From: Paraescarpia echinospica
Lineage: Eukaryota > Annelida > Polychaeta > Sabellida > Siboglinidae
Assembly (NCBI GenBank): GCA_020002185.1
Contig: CM034541.1
Coordinates: forward strand, 27,364,319-27,428,318
Direction: 5' to 3'
DNA length: 64,000 bases
Made by a program: the position numbers and the translations under genes. The notes under the pieces were generated by a model that had not been told where the DNA came from, made no database searches, and worked only from the letters and a program-made list of their open reading frames with translations. This document shows positions 25,401 through 40,400 of this stretch, piece by piece. The number at the start of each line of letters is the position of its first letter. The first letter of the stretch is position 1.

Positions 25401-28400
25401 AGCATTTGTAAAAAGGTAAATTCTTACATAGCACAGAAGCCAGTTCTTAGGACTGCTGAAAATACTTTACACTTTAACCATTGGAAGACATGTTGAATCG
25501 AACACCATCTTGATTTATCCTGGAACCATTCAGCCATAATGCAATTACTGTGCACTTCACCAAGATGTTGCTTTAAATTATTATGACCAGAATGAGAAAC
25601 AAAATAAAGCTGGAAATTGCTGAAGAACAATGTGGATTTGTAGAAGATAAAGGTACAAGGAATGCAATATACATCCTACGAACACTGATTGAGAGAGCAC
25701 TGGAAGTGCAGAAAGATCTGTATGTATGTTTTATTGATTACACAAAGGCATTTGACAGAGTTCGTCATGAAGAAATCATATCAATGCTTGAAAGTTTGAA
25801 CATTGATGGGAAAGATCTGAGAGTTGTGAGAAATCTGTACTGGGAACAAACAGCAGCAATACAAATAGAAAATGACATCAGTAAATTTCAAGAAATAAAA
25901 CGTGGTGTAAGACAAGGGTGTGTCCTATCACCCGATCTCTTTTCACTATACAGTGAGATTATCTTACGCACATTAGAAGATATGCCAGGCATTCAAGTAG
26001 GGGGATACAACATGAATTATTTACAATATGCAGACGACACGGTACTGTTTGCTGAGAACGAAATAGATCTACAACAGATGCTAGATACAGAAATAAGGGA
26101 AAGTGAGAAAAAAAGGTCTGTCCCTGAACAAAAAATAAACAGAAATCATGGTCATCTCAAAAAAAAATTACACTCCAACATGCAACATGGTAGCATATGG
26201 CACTGTTTTGAAGCAAGTCCGAACGTTTAACTATCTGGGATCACTAATAACATCCGACGGTCGATGCAACGATGAGATAAAGAGAAGAAATGCTCAAGCC
26301 AAAACAGCTTTTTGCCACATGAAAAACATTTTAACAAATAAAAATATATCAATTGAAGTGAGAAAACGTGTACTGCAATGTTACATAGAGCCCATATTGC
26401 TATATGGATGTGAATCCTGGACAATAACCAAAAGATCACAAAAAAACATAGAAGCCACTGAAATGTGGTTCTTAAGAAGAATGCTGCGAGTGCCGTGGAC
26501 TGCAAAGCAAAGCATCCTTAGGACAGCCAAATCAAAAAGAAAGATCATCAGCAAAGTTAGAACACAACAAGCACGATTTATAGGCCATGTCATGAGAAAG
26601 AAAAAGTTAGAACAAATAGTAACAACAGGAAAGATAGAAGGAAAAAGATCCAGAGGACGCCAGAGAATAAAAATAATAGATAGTCTCTCAACATGGTGTG
26701 GAAGGAGCACAACAGAACTGCTACAAACTACACACGACCGTGCGGTTTGGAAGGCCATGATCGCCAACGCCTGTGACAGACATGGCACATAGAAGAAGAA
26801 GTGCAAAGTATATTCGTTCACACATATCTACCAATGTCTGTAGCCAGGTACTCATTCACAAAGTTGAGTGAATGGGATCATGTCGAGATAAATGAAATTG
26901 CTCAAATTTTTAAACAGGTGATTTGAACGTCACAGCAACCTGTAGAATATCATATTTCATCCACAACAAAATTAGTAATGATCCCATTGATGTGACATCA
27001 CGCGACAGTAGCAGCTGGTTCATTTGGTGTTGTACGTCAATGTATTTTTGTCTGAAAAATTCAGTTATTTTCTTATCTCAGTTCATGAAGATTCTGACTT
27101 TGAGCACATGCAAGCAAGTTTGTATTATGATGACTGAATATGACTGGAATATGATTTTTCAGGAAGGACTGTATATATTTACACTACTTCTAGATCCATG
27201 TAATTCGATGTTTCATTCAGTGTTTGACATTAAATTACATCAGTTCTGGGAGTGTTCTATACAAATATTTTGACTTTTGAAATCACCTCTAATGTGTCTA
27301 CACAGTGATGGACAGCCAAACATATTCTCTCCTATACAATATTTAATAAAAAAATTAATAATTATTAATACATTAATATATTTTAGTACAGTAAAGATAA
27401 AAAATGCATAACAATCAATGAGTAAATTCTGGATCTTTAGTATTTGAACAACCAAAACGGTGTATATTTTGACAATTTCCTGTGAGAAATCACCACTCCG
27501 CTGCCCTCCCAGATGTGGTTTGATGCCGGTGCACTTGTTTACCTGTCAGTTGACCCAGAGAGGTCACTCATTACTTTTGCGACGTGTTGTTTACTGTTCT
27601 CGAGTGCCACAACAAATTGCTCTTGGAGGAGTGCCTGTAACAGAGACACTCATAACAGCTCAATACAGACAAGGCTGGCTTTGTAGTTGTATTTTTTTTA
27701 AATAAAATCAATAAGTTATAGCCATTGCTCAGTTACTATCAATAGCTAAACTGTCATCACAATTGTTCCCATAATCATGTCTTTCCAATAATATATATAT
27801 ACGATTAATAATAATTAATAATTCTATAATTATAGTTTAAGTGATGTAGTTTATTAATAAAATAATGTTAAATATCATGAATAAGATTATTGGAATGGTC
27901 CTAATTAGATTGTTCATCTGGAATGTATACTAATATGCAATATGAAAGACGTGTCTATATTCGACAGATGAAGCTGGCTAGAGTGTCACAGGTTTGAATA
28001 AGGTTAGGTAAGTAGGTCCTCTGTGATTCTCACCATGGTCCTGTCGGTGAAGAGTTGCAGGAAGAACTCGGGCCAGAGCGCCACCCTCCGATTGAGGACC
28101 TGTTCGCAGACCAGGTCCCACGTCTGTAGGCGGTCGTCCTGGCAACCAGAGCAACAACAACTATAGGTCCTCTTTCACGAGTATGTATGTGGTGTGTGGC
28201 GCAGTGACAACCCGGGAGAACCCGGGTTTGAATCCTGTGCTGCCATTTCGAACCTTGTGCAAGTTTGTCCACTCTTCGTTGTTCTAGTTCACTCAGCTGT
28301 ATGAATGAGTACCTGGCTATAGACAGTGGTGGGTATTTGTGTATTTGTATGGCGGAGTATCCAGTCCTCTGGAACGTTCAAAAAGCTTTAAACTTTACTC

Positions 28401-31400
28401 CCTGGCAGACATGTTTAATCAAACACCATCGCCACTTCTCTGAGAAGTATTTAGCCATGCTACAATTACTGCACAAAGATTATTCGTACACAAATATCCA
28501 CCACTGTCTATAGCTAGGTACTCATTCATACATCTGAGTGAACTGACGTGACACAGAGTGAACAAACTTACACAAGGTTCGATATGGCAGCAGGAGGCTT
28601 CGAACCTAGAGACCCCCAATTGCTTTAACTACTATGCTACTATGTCACATGACAATAGAATACCCAACACTGCTGCAGGTAGATGGCCTCACCTGTTTGA
28701 GTGTCACCCAGACTTGGTCACGAATGAGTGCCAGACCGCGAACTGTTGAGATGAAGGTCAGTAACTTGGTGAGGCCAGCATTGACATCACTGATACACCT
28801 GGAACATGCTTTTATCTGTTTCATATACGTTGACTTTAATTGCATGAATGGCTCGGCCACTGAAAATAGTATAATAAAATCATCAATCAATCAAAACCAC
28901 AGCACTAAACTAGATCATACGTTGGTGACAAGACATAGCTCTCCTCTTTCTTTCTATAATCCGGGTGAAATTCTGAACCTTTCTTTTTTTCATTTTCCGC
29001 TGTTGATCCAGCAGTACCCCTTCCCTTCCCTTCCCTCCTCTCCCGATCCCACTAAATCTCTCCTCACACAGTCCTCCCATCTGTGTCAGGGAGTTCTTCT
29101 TCTCCATAATTTACCAATTGATCAAAATAATATGATTTCTCATAAATTGATCAAAATTACAACGATTTTTCATCAATTGATTGACATTACAATGATTTTT
29201 CATCAATTGATCAACATTACAATGATTTCTACACAAGGCACATATAGCATCTTATCACGGATCATCTTACGTGTTGATCCACTGTTGACAGTTCTTGTTG
29301 ATGTTCTCTGTAGAGACGGGTGTCGCGTGGTGCCTCAAGGACGGGCGGAACTCTGCACAAGAAACACATTTATTTTAATGAACAACTAGCCGAGTTACCT
29401 GGTGTTGCCTGGGTGAAAAAGGCAGTCTTGTGTGACATCCCCCAAGATTGCCCATCCCGGGCAAATTTTGAAACATCTAAATCTATGAATTGCATCAATG
29501 GGCCTGCTAGATCGCATACAAAATTTCAGCCCCATACATGCAAAACTGACAAAGATACGTGCCATTTTAAAATTGTGACCCCCAAAGATCCCCCAATTGT
29601 TTTAATTCTATTTATTGGTCTTTATCGTTTTTGTAAGTCTGTTCAATGTTCACTCATTTGTTTTTTCACACAATGTTACGACAATGCAGCAATTTAAAAA
29701 CCAGGGGTCGGTTTCATGAAGTGTACTTAAAGTTACGCAATTACTTAGCGTCACGTGTTTGCGTAAACTCCTATGTTCGTTTATGCTAAAAAAATCACGT
29801 AATTTACTAAGACAATCATCTTAGCATTAAGAACGTTCTTAGCCGCTTCATGAAACCGGCCCCAGGTAATTAATTTTGTGAAGGTTAACAACATACCTGT
29901 GACGTTACTGGGAAGGTGTTTCATCGCCACCGTCATCTGAGCCTCTGTGATGATTGCACCTGGATAATTGTAATAATACGTCTACAGTGCCTAAACCAGA
30001 GTTCATAGGCACAACAAAGTATGTGTGTGTGTATATATAAGTATGACTAATTCCCACTCAAAACGGTGACCCGATCAGCAATTCTATTAACATTTGCTGA
30101 TGTCACCACCAATAGGTACGTAGGTGTTGTGTTTAAATGTTTAACAAAAATTTGATAAAAGCCAAGTGTAGGCCCCAAATCATCTAAGTTGTCCCAGTGC
30201 ATGAATTCTTGCTTAATATGAGATAAAAAACAACTACGATTTTTTGGGGAATTTTTGCCTGTGAGATTCATTTGTAGGAAAACAGAATTGGGCGATTGAA
30301 GGGGATGAGGAAACTGAAGATGGAGAGACAGTATTAAAGAGTCGTAGATGACAATCAATAGAGTGGGTTAATGTAGCCACCACCCCACAAGGGATCTAGG
30401 GAAACAACAAGGTGAGAGCTTAGAATGTCCCAACAGAGGAATTCACCCAGGGGATGATGATGAATCAGACTTACCCTCATCACCTGTGTCTGTGACCTTG
30501 GCCAAGGTCGACATGAGCAGATTGCAGGGAACTGAAAGAGAAGGACGGTGACAGTAAAATGAACAAACAACTAAAATATTCTAAAGCATATTATTTGAGT
30601 TGTTACAAAATTAGGAAGAATGTAAAATGGATAACATATAAGATTATTAATTTTTAACACTAGTCATAATGTTAAGTACTTACAATTGCTTTTAATTTTC
30701 CCAGTATAAACATAAACATATCCATGAAGTACATTATGATCAAAAAAGCGTCTAAAAGTAAGCAGCGACACACTTTGTAATTGTCATCCATTTTGTCATA
30801 TACACCATGGAACCTCTCTATTAAGGTCACTTGGTAACGCAGTGGAACCTCTCTATTATGGTCACCGCTGGGACTGGGGGAAAGTGACCTGAGAAACAAG
30901 GTGACCTTATTAGTGGGATTAATTTCCTATACTTTTCTGTTATGGAAATAATTTGGGACTGTCTTATGGTAACCCTAATTACGAGGTGGCTGTATTATTG
31001 AGTGTTATAAAGCAAGGTTTGACTATCTATATTTTGGTCAATTTTTATGATTTTTGTGTGTGACTGTTGCAGACATTTTTGTAAACATTTCTGAATTATT
31101 CCTGGACATTTTTGCAGACATATCTCTATAAATATTTGTAGATATTTTCAATGAAGTTTCCTCAGAACTATTTCTAGACTATTTGATGGAATTGTTGACG
31201 TTTCTTGTGACATTTTATGACATTATTGGTGACATTTTCCCGGTGACACCTTCTGCCCTGTGTTCATTCTACAAGTTCATACAAGAAGGCCGACTGACCC
31301 TGAGCCTTGGCGTCCAGTCCTGGGCTGTCTCCAGCCTGCTGCCCACTGTCCGGGTGGTCGGACTGACTGCAGTAGAAGATGGTGTAGATCTGGTGGACAG

Positions 31401-34400
31401 TGGTTACTATCATCTGACCGAGGTGACACACCTGTGTTTTGATGCTGACTGTAGCCTGGTCCTGCTGGCTCAGCTGCTGAATGGCATGCTGGGAAGATAT
31501 GTGCAAACGTTACTGGTGTAACATATTACAGTATAAATGTAACTGTAATAAAAATTGTCCAATTTAATTATGTCTTGTAATAGTAGAATATTATTTATTT
31601 AATATTTACTTGAAAATATAATTGATTATAATCAAATAATGTAATTTGTCACATTATATGCTATAGCTATCACCAAAACTGTGCCTTTACAATCGTGTTC
31701 AGTAACCATCAGATATTATTTATTCCACATATCAATTACACTCCAGTAATAACTTTGAAAATGCAAACAAGTTAAATTTAATTATTCATATTTACTGACT
31801 GCCTTTTCTCTTTTATTAATTTACATTATAGAGACACAAAATCAATATACTCACCGTACGTGCTAGCAGGTACTCGTTGAAAACCTGCCTTGGAGTGCTG
31901 CCCTCTAGCAGCAAGAGTGAGCACAAACATTCGGCAGTCACCTGACATCACAGACCAATAATAGTATGAGTTGATATTTTAGATTTTTGAATATATGACA
32001 AACTCTTTGTACTAACTCTCCTTTTTAATTGGCTGAAGGTGTGGCTCAAATATATATCTGATAAGCTTACAACAATAATTCTATCAAACTAATGCTTAGT
32101 GATGCTCATTATAAATCTGTATTTTATTTATAAACTAATTAAAACTTGGAAATGTATTTAATGGAGACATACCTGGTTTGAACTGGAGCAAGTCTTCAGC
32201 ATTTTCCGGCAAGTCTAAAAACAATATTTAAGTATAAAACTAATGTTTCTGTGTTGTCAATACTAGTAGTAAGAGATATTCGGAATAGGGAAACGAGACA
32301 CTCCAATGTGCATGTATTGACATTTTTAAGACATTATTTTTGCAGCGCCCTCCAGTGGCTTACGAGTACATAAACACTGCGGGTGGTGCATAGTATCTGT
32401 CTTTCACCCTTCTCTCCCTCTGGTGGTAGGTTATATTCACTAGAGTAGGTGTCACGAGTAAATGGGATTTAACTTCACATCTCATTCACCAGATGCAGCG
32501 CTGTAAGAGTGACATGCTGTATTTCTCGAATAATACTGCCAGTCTAGGCCAGACCTGTGGCCAAGTACATTTTCATGAGTACGAGTACTTTGATGATGGA
32601 TAAGTACGAGTACGAGTACATTGCTAAAAGCTGAGTACGAGTAAAAGTACGAATACATTTAAAAAAATATAAATATTAAATAATAACATATTTTAAAATT
32701 ATTAATTAATCTAATTTATATAACTCAGCACAAGTGAATATGCAATGGCAGTTGATCAATTTTTTATGAGGAAAATTAAACAAAACCTCTATTACATCAA
32801 CAATGAAATTCACTTCATTGGCATCCATTTCAGTGGCATCCTATGATCTTATCATCTATTTGCCATTGCACCGAATGAACATGAGTTGTTCACAGGTTGA
32901 GTCTTTCAGGCTGCACTGTTCAGGGCAGAATACTTTCTCCGCTATGCAAAATACCCTTTCAACTGGGGCTGATGAGGCTGGAATGCTGAGATGGTGAGGG
33001 ACCAACTGAGCCAGAGTTGGAAAAATCAGAACTGCAGATGGGTCACTGTGACGATCAGTACATGGCTGACTGAGGTATTCGTTCACCTCTACAATCAGCA
33101 ATCTGCTGATATTATAAGTTTGCAATTTATATTTTCTGATCGTAGACTACTAGTTGTTGAGAGGGTTAGCTCATGTCCACATAACAGGCTCAGCATCCCC
33201 TTTGGACTTTTTAGCCAGGCTGCTGGCATGGGATTATACTAGCATAGGAGGCAGTCTGACTTGAACCACCTTACTTCTACAGAGGAAGACTGGCAGTTCT
33301 TGTTCTTAGCAGTTAGCACTGTCAGCCACTGTCAAGTGGCATGGTCTCCAGACTACATCAAAGGCATTTCCTGTCTAACTGGTGGGTTAACTGCTAATTG
33401 GCTCTTTATGGAAATCCTGGTGGCGTAACTAAACAAACAGGTTTATGGCCTGAACTGATAGACTACAATTATTGTTTGCTTAACAGGGTGTTTCTGACTG
33501 GAAAAAGATGCTGTCTGTTGCCATGTTTGGGTATCATAGTCATGGTTATCAGAGAATGAGGATGCACTATGTGTAGGGATGGTAAGGTGATATTCTATCA
33601 GAAATAACAAAGTATTTAAAAAATAGTTGAACATTTAAATATTTCAGGAAAGTTTCATTTTATAACCAAATATATTTATTTTCCCCATACATATTGAGAA
33701 AGTACTCAGATGTACCTGTAAAATCTGAATACAATGAGTATGAGTACGAGTCCATGACCCACAAGTTTTACGAGTACTTAAAAAATGTACTCGAGTACAC
33801 GAGTACCGACTACTTCGGCCCCAGGTCTGGTCTAGGCATACAATCTCAAAATGGCTCTAGAAAACACTTTAGGAGTACCTAAATGTTACAAGCCGTCATC
33901 CATGCCAGGATTTATCTATGACCTTTACCGGTCATAACCAGCCAGGATGACACTTTCTATCGTGATTTTTATTGCGTAGTGAGCTATTTTGTGAAAATGG
34001 AGGCAGGGCTTTTTGACGGTTTTTCAACATGTATACAATTGGCTATATGTCTACTAATTATAGGGCTACACGATAACATTTTGTGTCAGCGTGTGTGGAA
34101 AAATCGAGGCATGTAAAGTGCAGCAAATTTTAAATCAATACAATAGATAGAATTGAACTGAAAGCACAACAAATTATATTAACATTTTAGTTAGGTTTAT
34201 TGACCGAAGGTGTACAATAGTTAAACAAATTACTTAACATAACAACTTTTTTACATCAAAAATTTCCAAATTCATTTCTAAATAAAACAACACTAGATTA
34301 TCTGACAAACAATACAAAATATTGCATACACAACCAAAATATTAACCGTGTCCTCTTATTTTTCATAACTGCCGCCCAAGAACATAATCGGCAATATGTG

Positions 34401-37400
34401 TACTAATTACAAGGTTACATAGCTAATTTTAGTATCAGACTGTTTCAAATGGTGAGGTACATATTTGTAGGTAATGTGCACATCAGTGTTGTAGACGAAT
34501 TTGAAAGAAAACCGCAAGATATGCTAAGATATATTAACAATTAAGTTTGGTTTCGTGAAGGAACAATCCCAGTGCATTTCCAAATAAAACAACACTAGAT
34601 TTTCTGATAAACAATGTAATATATTGCATACAAAACTGAAACATTAACCTTATCCCTTTATAAAAACTAAGGGGTTAGACTTGGTATTGACTATAAATCT
34701 ACTATTTTCAGAGCTTCATAAAAATTAGCTATTTCATAATGTTTGGAAAGGTAAGTTACGAATGTGTAATTAATATGAATGCCAATATTGCAGACGTACT
34801 TGAAAGAAAAGCACAACATATGCTCTGATTGTGTTAACATTTTCATTTGGTTTAGTGACTGAAGGTGTAGAATAGTTCAAATCATTATTTATAAACGTGG
34901 CGCATGACAACTGTTTTTATCTCGCAAGAATCCCTATTCACTTTCAAATAAAATATCATTACTTTGTCAGACAATGAATGTAATATATTGTATTCAATGC
35001 CAAAACACTAACCCTATACCCTTAGTTTTGCAGGGCTACACAGCTTGCGTTGGTATCAAAATCACTGGAAAGGTAATATATGTATTTGTAGTTAATGTAT
35101 ATGTCAATATTGCAGACCTACTTGAAAGAAAACCTCAAAATAGGCTCAGATATGTTAACATTTTTGTTTGGTTTAGTGACCAAAGTTGTACAATAATTCA
35201 ATGCATTACACAAACCCGTGGCGCATGACTTATTGTTTTTATTTCACAACAATCCCACTTCATTTCCAAATAAAAAAAAATTAGTTTGTCAAACAACATT
35301 AATATATTGCATACATAACCAAAACTTTAACATTACCTCTTTTGTGGGTTTACCTGTAGTATGGCTGAGTGGGTTTACCAGTAGTATGGTTGTGTGAGTT
35401 TACCTGTAGTATGGTTGAGTGAGTTTACCTGTAGTATGGTTGAGTGGATTTACCTGTAGTATGGTTGAATGTGTTTACCTGTATTATGGTTGAGAGAGTT
35501 TACCTGTAGTATGACTGAGTGGATTTACCTGTAGTATGGTTGAGTGGGTTTACCTGTAGCATGATTGAGTGGGTTACCATTGTAATGTGGTTGAACATGT
35601 TTACCTGTAGTATGGTTGAGTAGGTTTACCTGTAGTATGGTTGAGTGGGTTTACCTGTAGTGTAGTTGAGTGGATTTACATGTAGTATGGTTGAGTGGGT
35701 TTACATGTAGTATGGTTGAGTGGGTTTACATGTAGCATGGTTGAGTGGGTTCATCTGTAGTATGGTTAAGTGGATTTATTTGTAGTATGGTTGAGTGTTT
35801 TACATGTAGTATGGTTGAGTGGGTTTACGTGTAGTATGGTTGAGTGGGGTTATTTTTAGTATGGTTGAGTGGGTTTACATGTAGTATGGTTGAGTGTGTT
35901 TACGTGTAATATGGTTGAGTGGGTTTACCTGTAGTATGGTTGAGTGGGTTTACCTGTAGTGTGGTTGAATGCGTTTACCTGTAGTATGGTTGAATGTGTT
36001 TACCTGTAGTATGGTTGAATGTGTTTACCTGTAGTATGATTGAGCGGGTTACCATTGTAATATGGTTGAACATGTTTACCTGTGGTATGGTTGAGTAGAT
36101 TTATCTGTAGCATAGTTGAGTGGGTTTACCTGTAGTGTGGTTGAATGTGTTTACCTGTAGTATGGTTGAGTGGGTTTACCTGTAGCATGGTTGGGTGGGT
36201 TTGAGTGGATTTACCTGTAGTATGGTTGACCGGAAGTGACCAATGGCTGCCCATTGACGCGTGAGAACGGGGAAGGACAAGAGGATTCTGGCCGACTGTT
36301 GCGTGTCGAGCTGCAGTCCTGTATGGACGTGTCGGGCAAGGAGAAAGAGCTGTGTCGCATGCAAATATTCTCCCACCTCAATTGCACTCCAGATCTAGCA
36401 ACAATGCACAGAAACGCTCCTGTTACATATATTTATGTGTGGCAGTTATTATGTAATCAGTTTCACAAATTTTGCGGTTTTAGGAATAGGAGTCATTCCT
36501 TATTATTTTGAGCATTTTGTTTAATAGTAGATTGAAAACAGATACGAACAAATTGCACTAAAATGATTGCACGATTGATAATTTTATTTGCCCTTAATAA
36601 CGTGTTTAGTTTACACTATTTTCGATGGTTGTGCATCTCACATGCTATTTAGAATACAATTAAAAATGTTCAAACTTATTAATTTGCACAGTTGGAATTC
36701 AAGTGGACATTTTTTAAATATATCATCTATTGCTGTGGACAGTCTGATGACCCTTGTGGTGTCACAAACTGCCTCACAAATTACAATGCTACTCTTAGTT
36801 GTTCGCATATTCACCAGATGGCAGCAACATTGCAGCAAAACATGGCACAACCTGGCTCTTCTGTGAATATTCCTACCAATAATTATTATTTGTATTTGCA
36901 CCTCCCACCTGTTCTGGAATGTCCATCAGAAGTTTCATTTGGGCAGCGATGGCGTAGAAGCTTGCCTCTTTTTTTCTACAAACAGCACGGGGGTTGGTAT
37001 GTCACAAACATTTTGATAAATACTATAAAACAGCGTTGGTCTCTGTCTGTGCGTCCCACGTATCTGTCAGCTTTGCATGTGTGGGGCTGACATTCTGTAG
37101 GCATGCTTTTGGGTGGTTCATAGATTTAAACCTACAAATTCCCCCCGGAGATGACTGTGTGGATCTCGGGGTAGGACTCAATATTTCACATACGCTGCTG
37201 AATGTACGCAAACATTTTAAATAGTTTCACGTTATTGTAGTCTGAAAATTTGGGATATGAATCTTGGAAGGCTTAACATAATTATAAGTATAGCACTATA
37301 ACATTGGTTCATCCAAGACTTCATTGATCATGTTACAATGTTACGACAATGCATCTCTTTCACCATGGGTCTGATCAAAAGGTATCAAAAGGTCAAGTGA

Positions 37401-40400
37401 GGCTCTGTTTAAATGTACTGCAATACTTTGGTCAATTTTCAGTCCCCAAAAAAGCCAACAAAATGTTAGTGTACAAAATGGGGTCTGATTTTAGTGCAAT
37501 GCAACCAGTGCCGGTATGTAACAAACTAAATTTACTTCATTACAGTACTTAAGTAGATTTTTAAAATGTACTTGTAATGAAGTAATTTTTTTGAGATTAT
37601 TTTTACTTGTAACAAAGTATATTAATCTGTACTTTTTTTACTTTCTACTTCCACATTTTAGTTACTTTTTACACTATGACTCCAGTGATTTACAGTTCTT
37701 TTGTTCGCATTGGTAATCCTTGACTGGATTACCAATGTGAGCAGAAAATCTATGAAGCTGCTTCATCGTTGTCGTGTGCGTTGGAGAGTCGTCGTTTATG
37801 GCCTATGCTCCGCATGGAGCGAAGGGCATAAATAAGTAAGTAATTCTCAACTGACTACATTTTGGAGGTAATGCACAATGTACGATATGCCATACGGGTC
37901 TGTAAACAGTTGTAATGCAGTTTAATTAAATTTGCATTCTTCTCTCCTGTTGAATAATATTGCGTTCATTGTTTATTCGTTGATTATCGTGAATAAATAA
38001 TGTTTATTATTAATAAGTAGTTGTGGTGTCGGCTTCTGCTTGGCGTATGTGTACTTTTTACTTTTACTTGAGTACTTTCTTGGGGGGATACTTTTACTTA
38101 AGTAGTTTTTTTAGGAGCTACTTTTACTTAGTTACTTTATTGGAGTACTTGTACCAGCTCTGAATGCAATCTCTTTTATCTAGAGGCTGCATTAAAAAGA
38201 AAATATAATGCCCTGGATATGATTGGATGGAAAACGAGATGAAAACAATCTTGAAGCAAATGAATTCAGATCTTCTACCTGTGAATATTCCTCTCTGGTG
38301 TTCCCTTCACTCGTGCCAAATCCCTCTTTTTCTGACATTCATGCTGCATTCGTGACACAGATTTCACCACCTGGAGAGCAAATAGTAAAACATATTTCCA
38401 CCAAACATTACCCATGTTAGTGTCATAAATTAATACATCGGGAACTAATTTTATATCATAACTGCATAGATGGAGCTGGCAGCAAGAGTCTTGTAGCCGG
38501 TCTCGACAACTCACATTTTCTGCACTGTTTTTCATCTGCGTGATTGTGTCTGCTGCTTCAATCAGGTCCCTGTAGCGTTCTCTGGAGGAGAAAACAAAAA
38601 CGTAGTAGACTGTTCAGTGTCTCTAAACAATCAACCAATGTGTGAGACTGAACATTTTTAAATCTACATGCAAACAATGATGTGGAAATGACAATAAATT
38701 TCCCAAAACTGGAGCTATCAATTTATAGAACACCCCATTAACATTCACTGCGCAGGGGGTGCAGCAGGGGGTGCACCACTTTGTCCCTGACAGATTTGTT
38801 CACACTGTTTAGTTGCAACACAAAATATTTTAGTAATAGTTGTACCAGTAATAATAAGTCTACTGCCAATAATCAGTTATACATTTACCAAAAAATTGAC
38901 AAAGATTTGTTCTTGTCTGGGATAAATCATAGTTCCTATTTGTGGCTATCATGCTGCAATGTTTAGAATATGCAAAAGTAACAACTTACCCAACCATCTG
39001 TCGTAATTCTTCTTTCTTCCTTTCTATTTCTTGTCTATTTAAAGAAGGAATCACATTGTTTATATAAGTACCGGACTGGCATAATATCAAACATCAAATT
39101 TCATCAAAGTGATACATGTAAGTATGATGACCAGGCATGACCCTGGTGATTCTACTATATCACCAAAAATTAGCATAAAATCATTCGACAAGAAATACTG
39201 CAGTTCAGGTTTTCCAAATAATTAAATTATAAAAACAGTGTTTACGTTAAGTTCATAAACTGTTAATTCATATTCATAATGTTATGTTACAGATAACAGA
39301 TCAAAAGGTTCAACACAGAAAAAAATAATATGTTTGTCTGTTTGCATAACAAAGCAAAAATAGTTTTCTTCTCCCAGAAAGAGAGACATAAATATAGTAC
39401 ACTTAATTACAGTAACTGAAACAGATGTTGTACTCAGTACCTAGTTCTCTTCTCGATGTCTCGGATCTCTTCAATGGTATACTTCTCAAACAAGGCACCC
39501 GTATCCATGTTGTTCCCTAAAATGTCTTGAACTAATAGAAAACACAACTGACATCTTTAGGTATAGGGTAAATTTGTCCAGATATGTTTAAACAAATTTG
39601 TGAATTTTCTCAGTTCACTGACTGTCCCAGTGCCCTAGGATGCTGCCTATGAATGATCAATGTTGGGTTAATGACAGATGACAACAAATCCATGACTATC
39701 ATTAAAACAAACAAAGCAAAGCAATAAATGATGTTTCATGAAGTCATGCCAGTATATTCCTGCGCATATGAAGTAAAAATACACAGATAATTTGTCATCC
39801 ATTCAAAAAACAATATTAATTTCTCCTAACAAATAATTTTCTCATCAGCAAAGTTTGCAATAGTAAATTTACGTGACATTCAAACTGTAAAAGCTGTAGA
39901 GCTATTAGTAATACTACTAGCAGTATTACTAGTCTACTCGAGTCACAACATAACTACAAACAGAAAACTGGAGTGGAGCCATGGAGCTTGGCAACTGTCA
40001 ATGTCACTGTCAGTGTGTCACTGGATTCGACTTGTCAGCTCGCTTCTGCCTTAACGACTATACATCCCGAGAAACTGGTTGCGTGTCACACATGTTAACA
40101 AAAATAAACCTAGAACAACTAACAAACAGACGAACAAACAGACGCCTCGCCATATTGCACAGAGCCATTTATGGCCACCTAACCTTGCCTGTTGAAAACC
40201 TCCTCCAGCCTGTACAACGCCTATCACGGCATCTAAATACCAAAGCATTCAACACTATCCACACCAGCAAGAACTGTTATAAATTTTCCTATTTCCCCCG
40301 AACAATAAAAGATTGGAATTCCCTACCAGATGCAATAGTCAACATTACAGAGCCACAGAAATTCAGACAAGCATTAATACACGACTAATAACCTAGCATG

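Noticed and set aside
26923..27273. 116-codon plus ORF in COG1 intron 16
   Set aside because: AT-rich, no recognisable motif, antisense to the host gene.
31183..31521. 112-codon plus-strand ORF
   Set aside because: Antisense shadow of COG1 exon 10.
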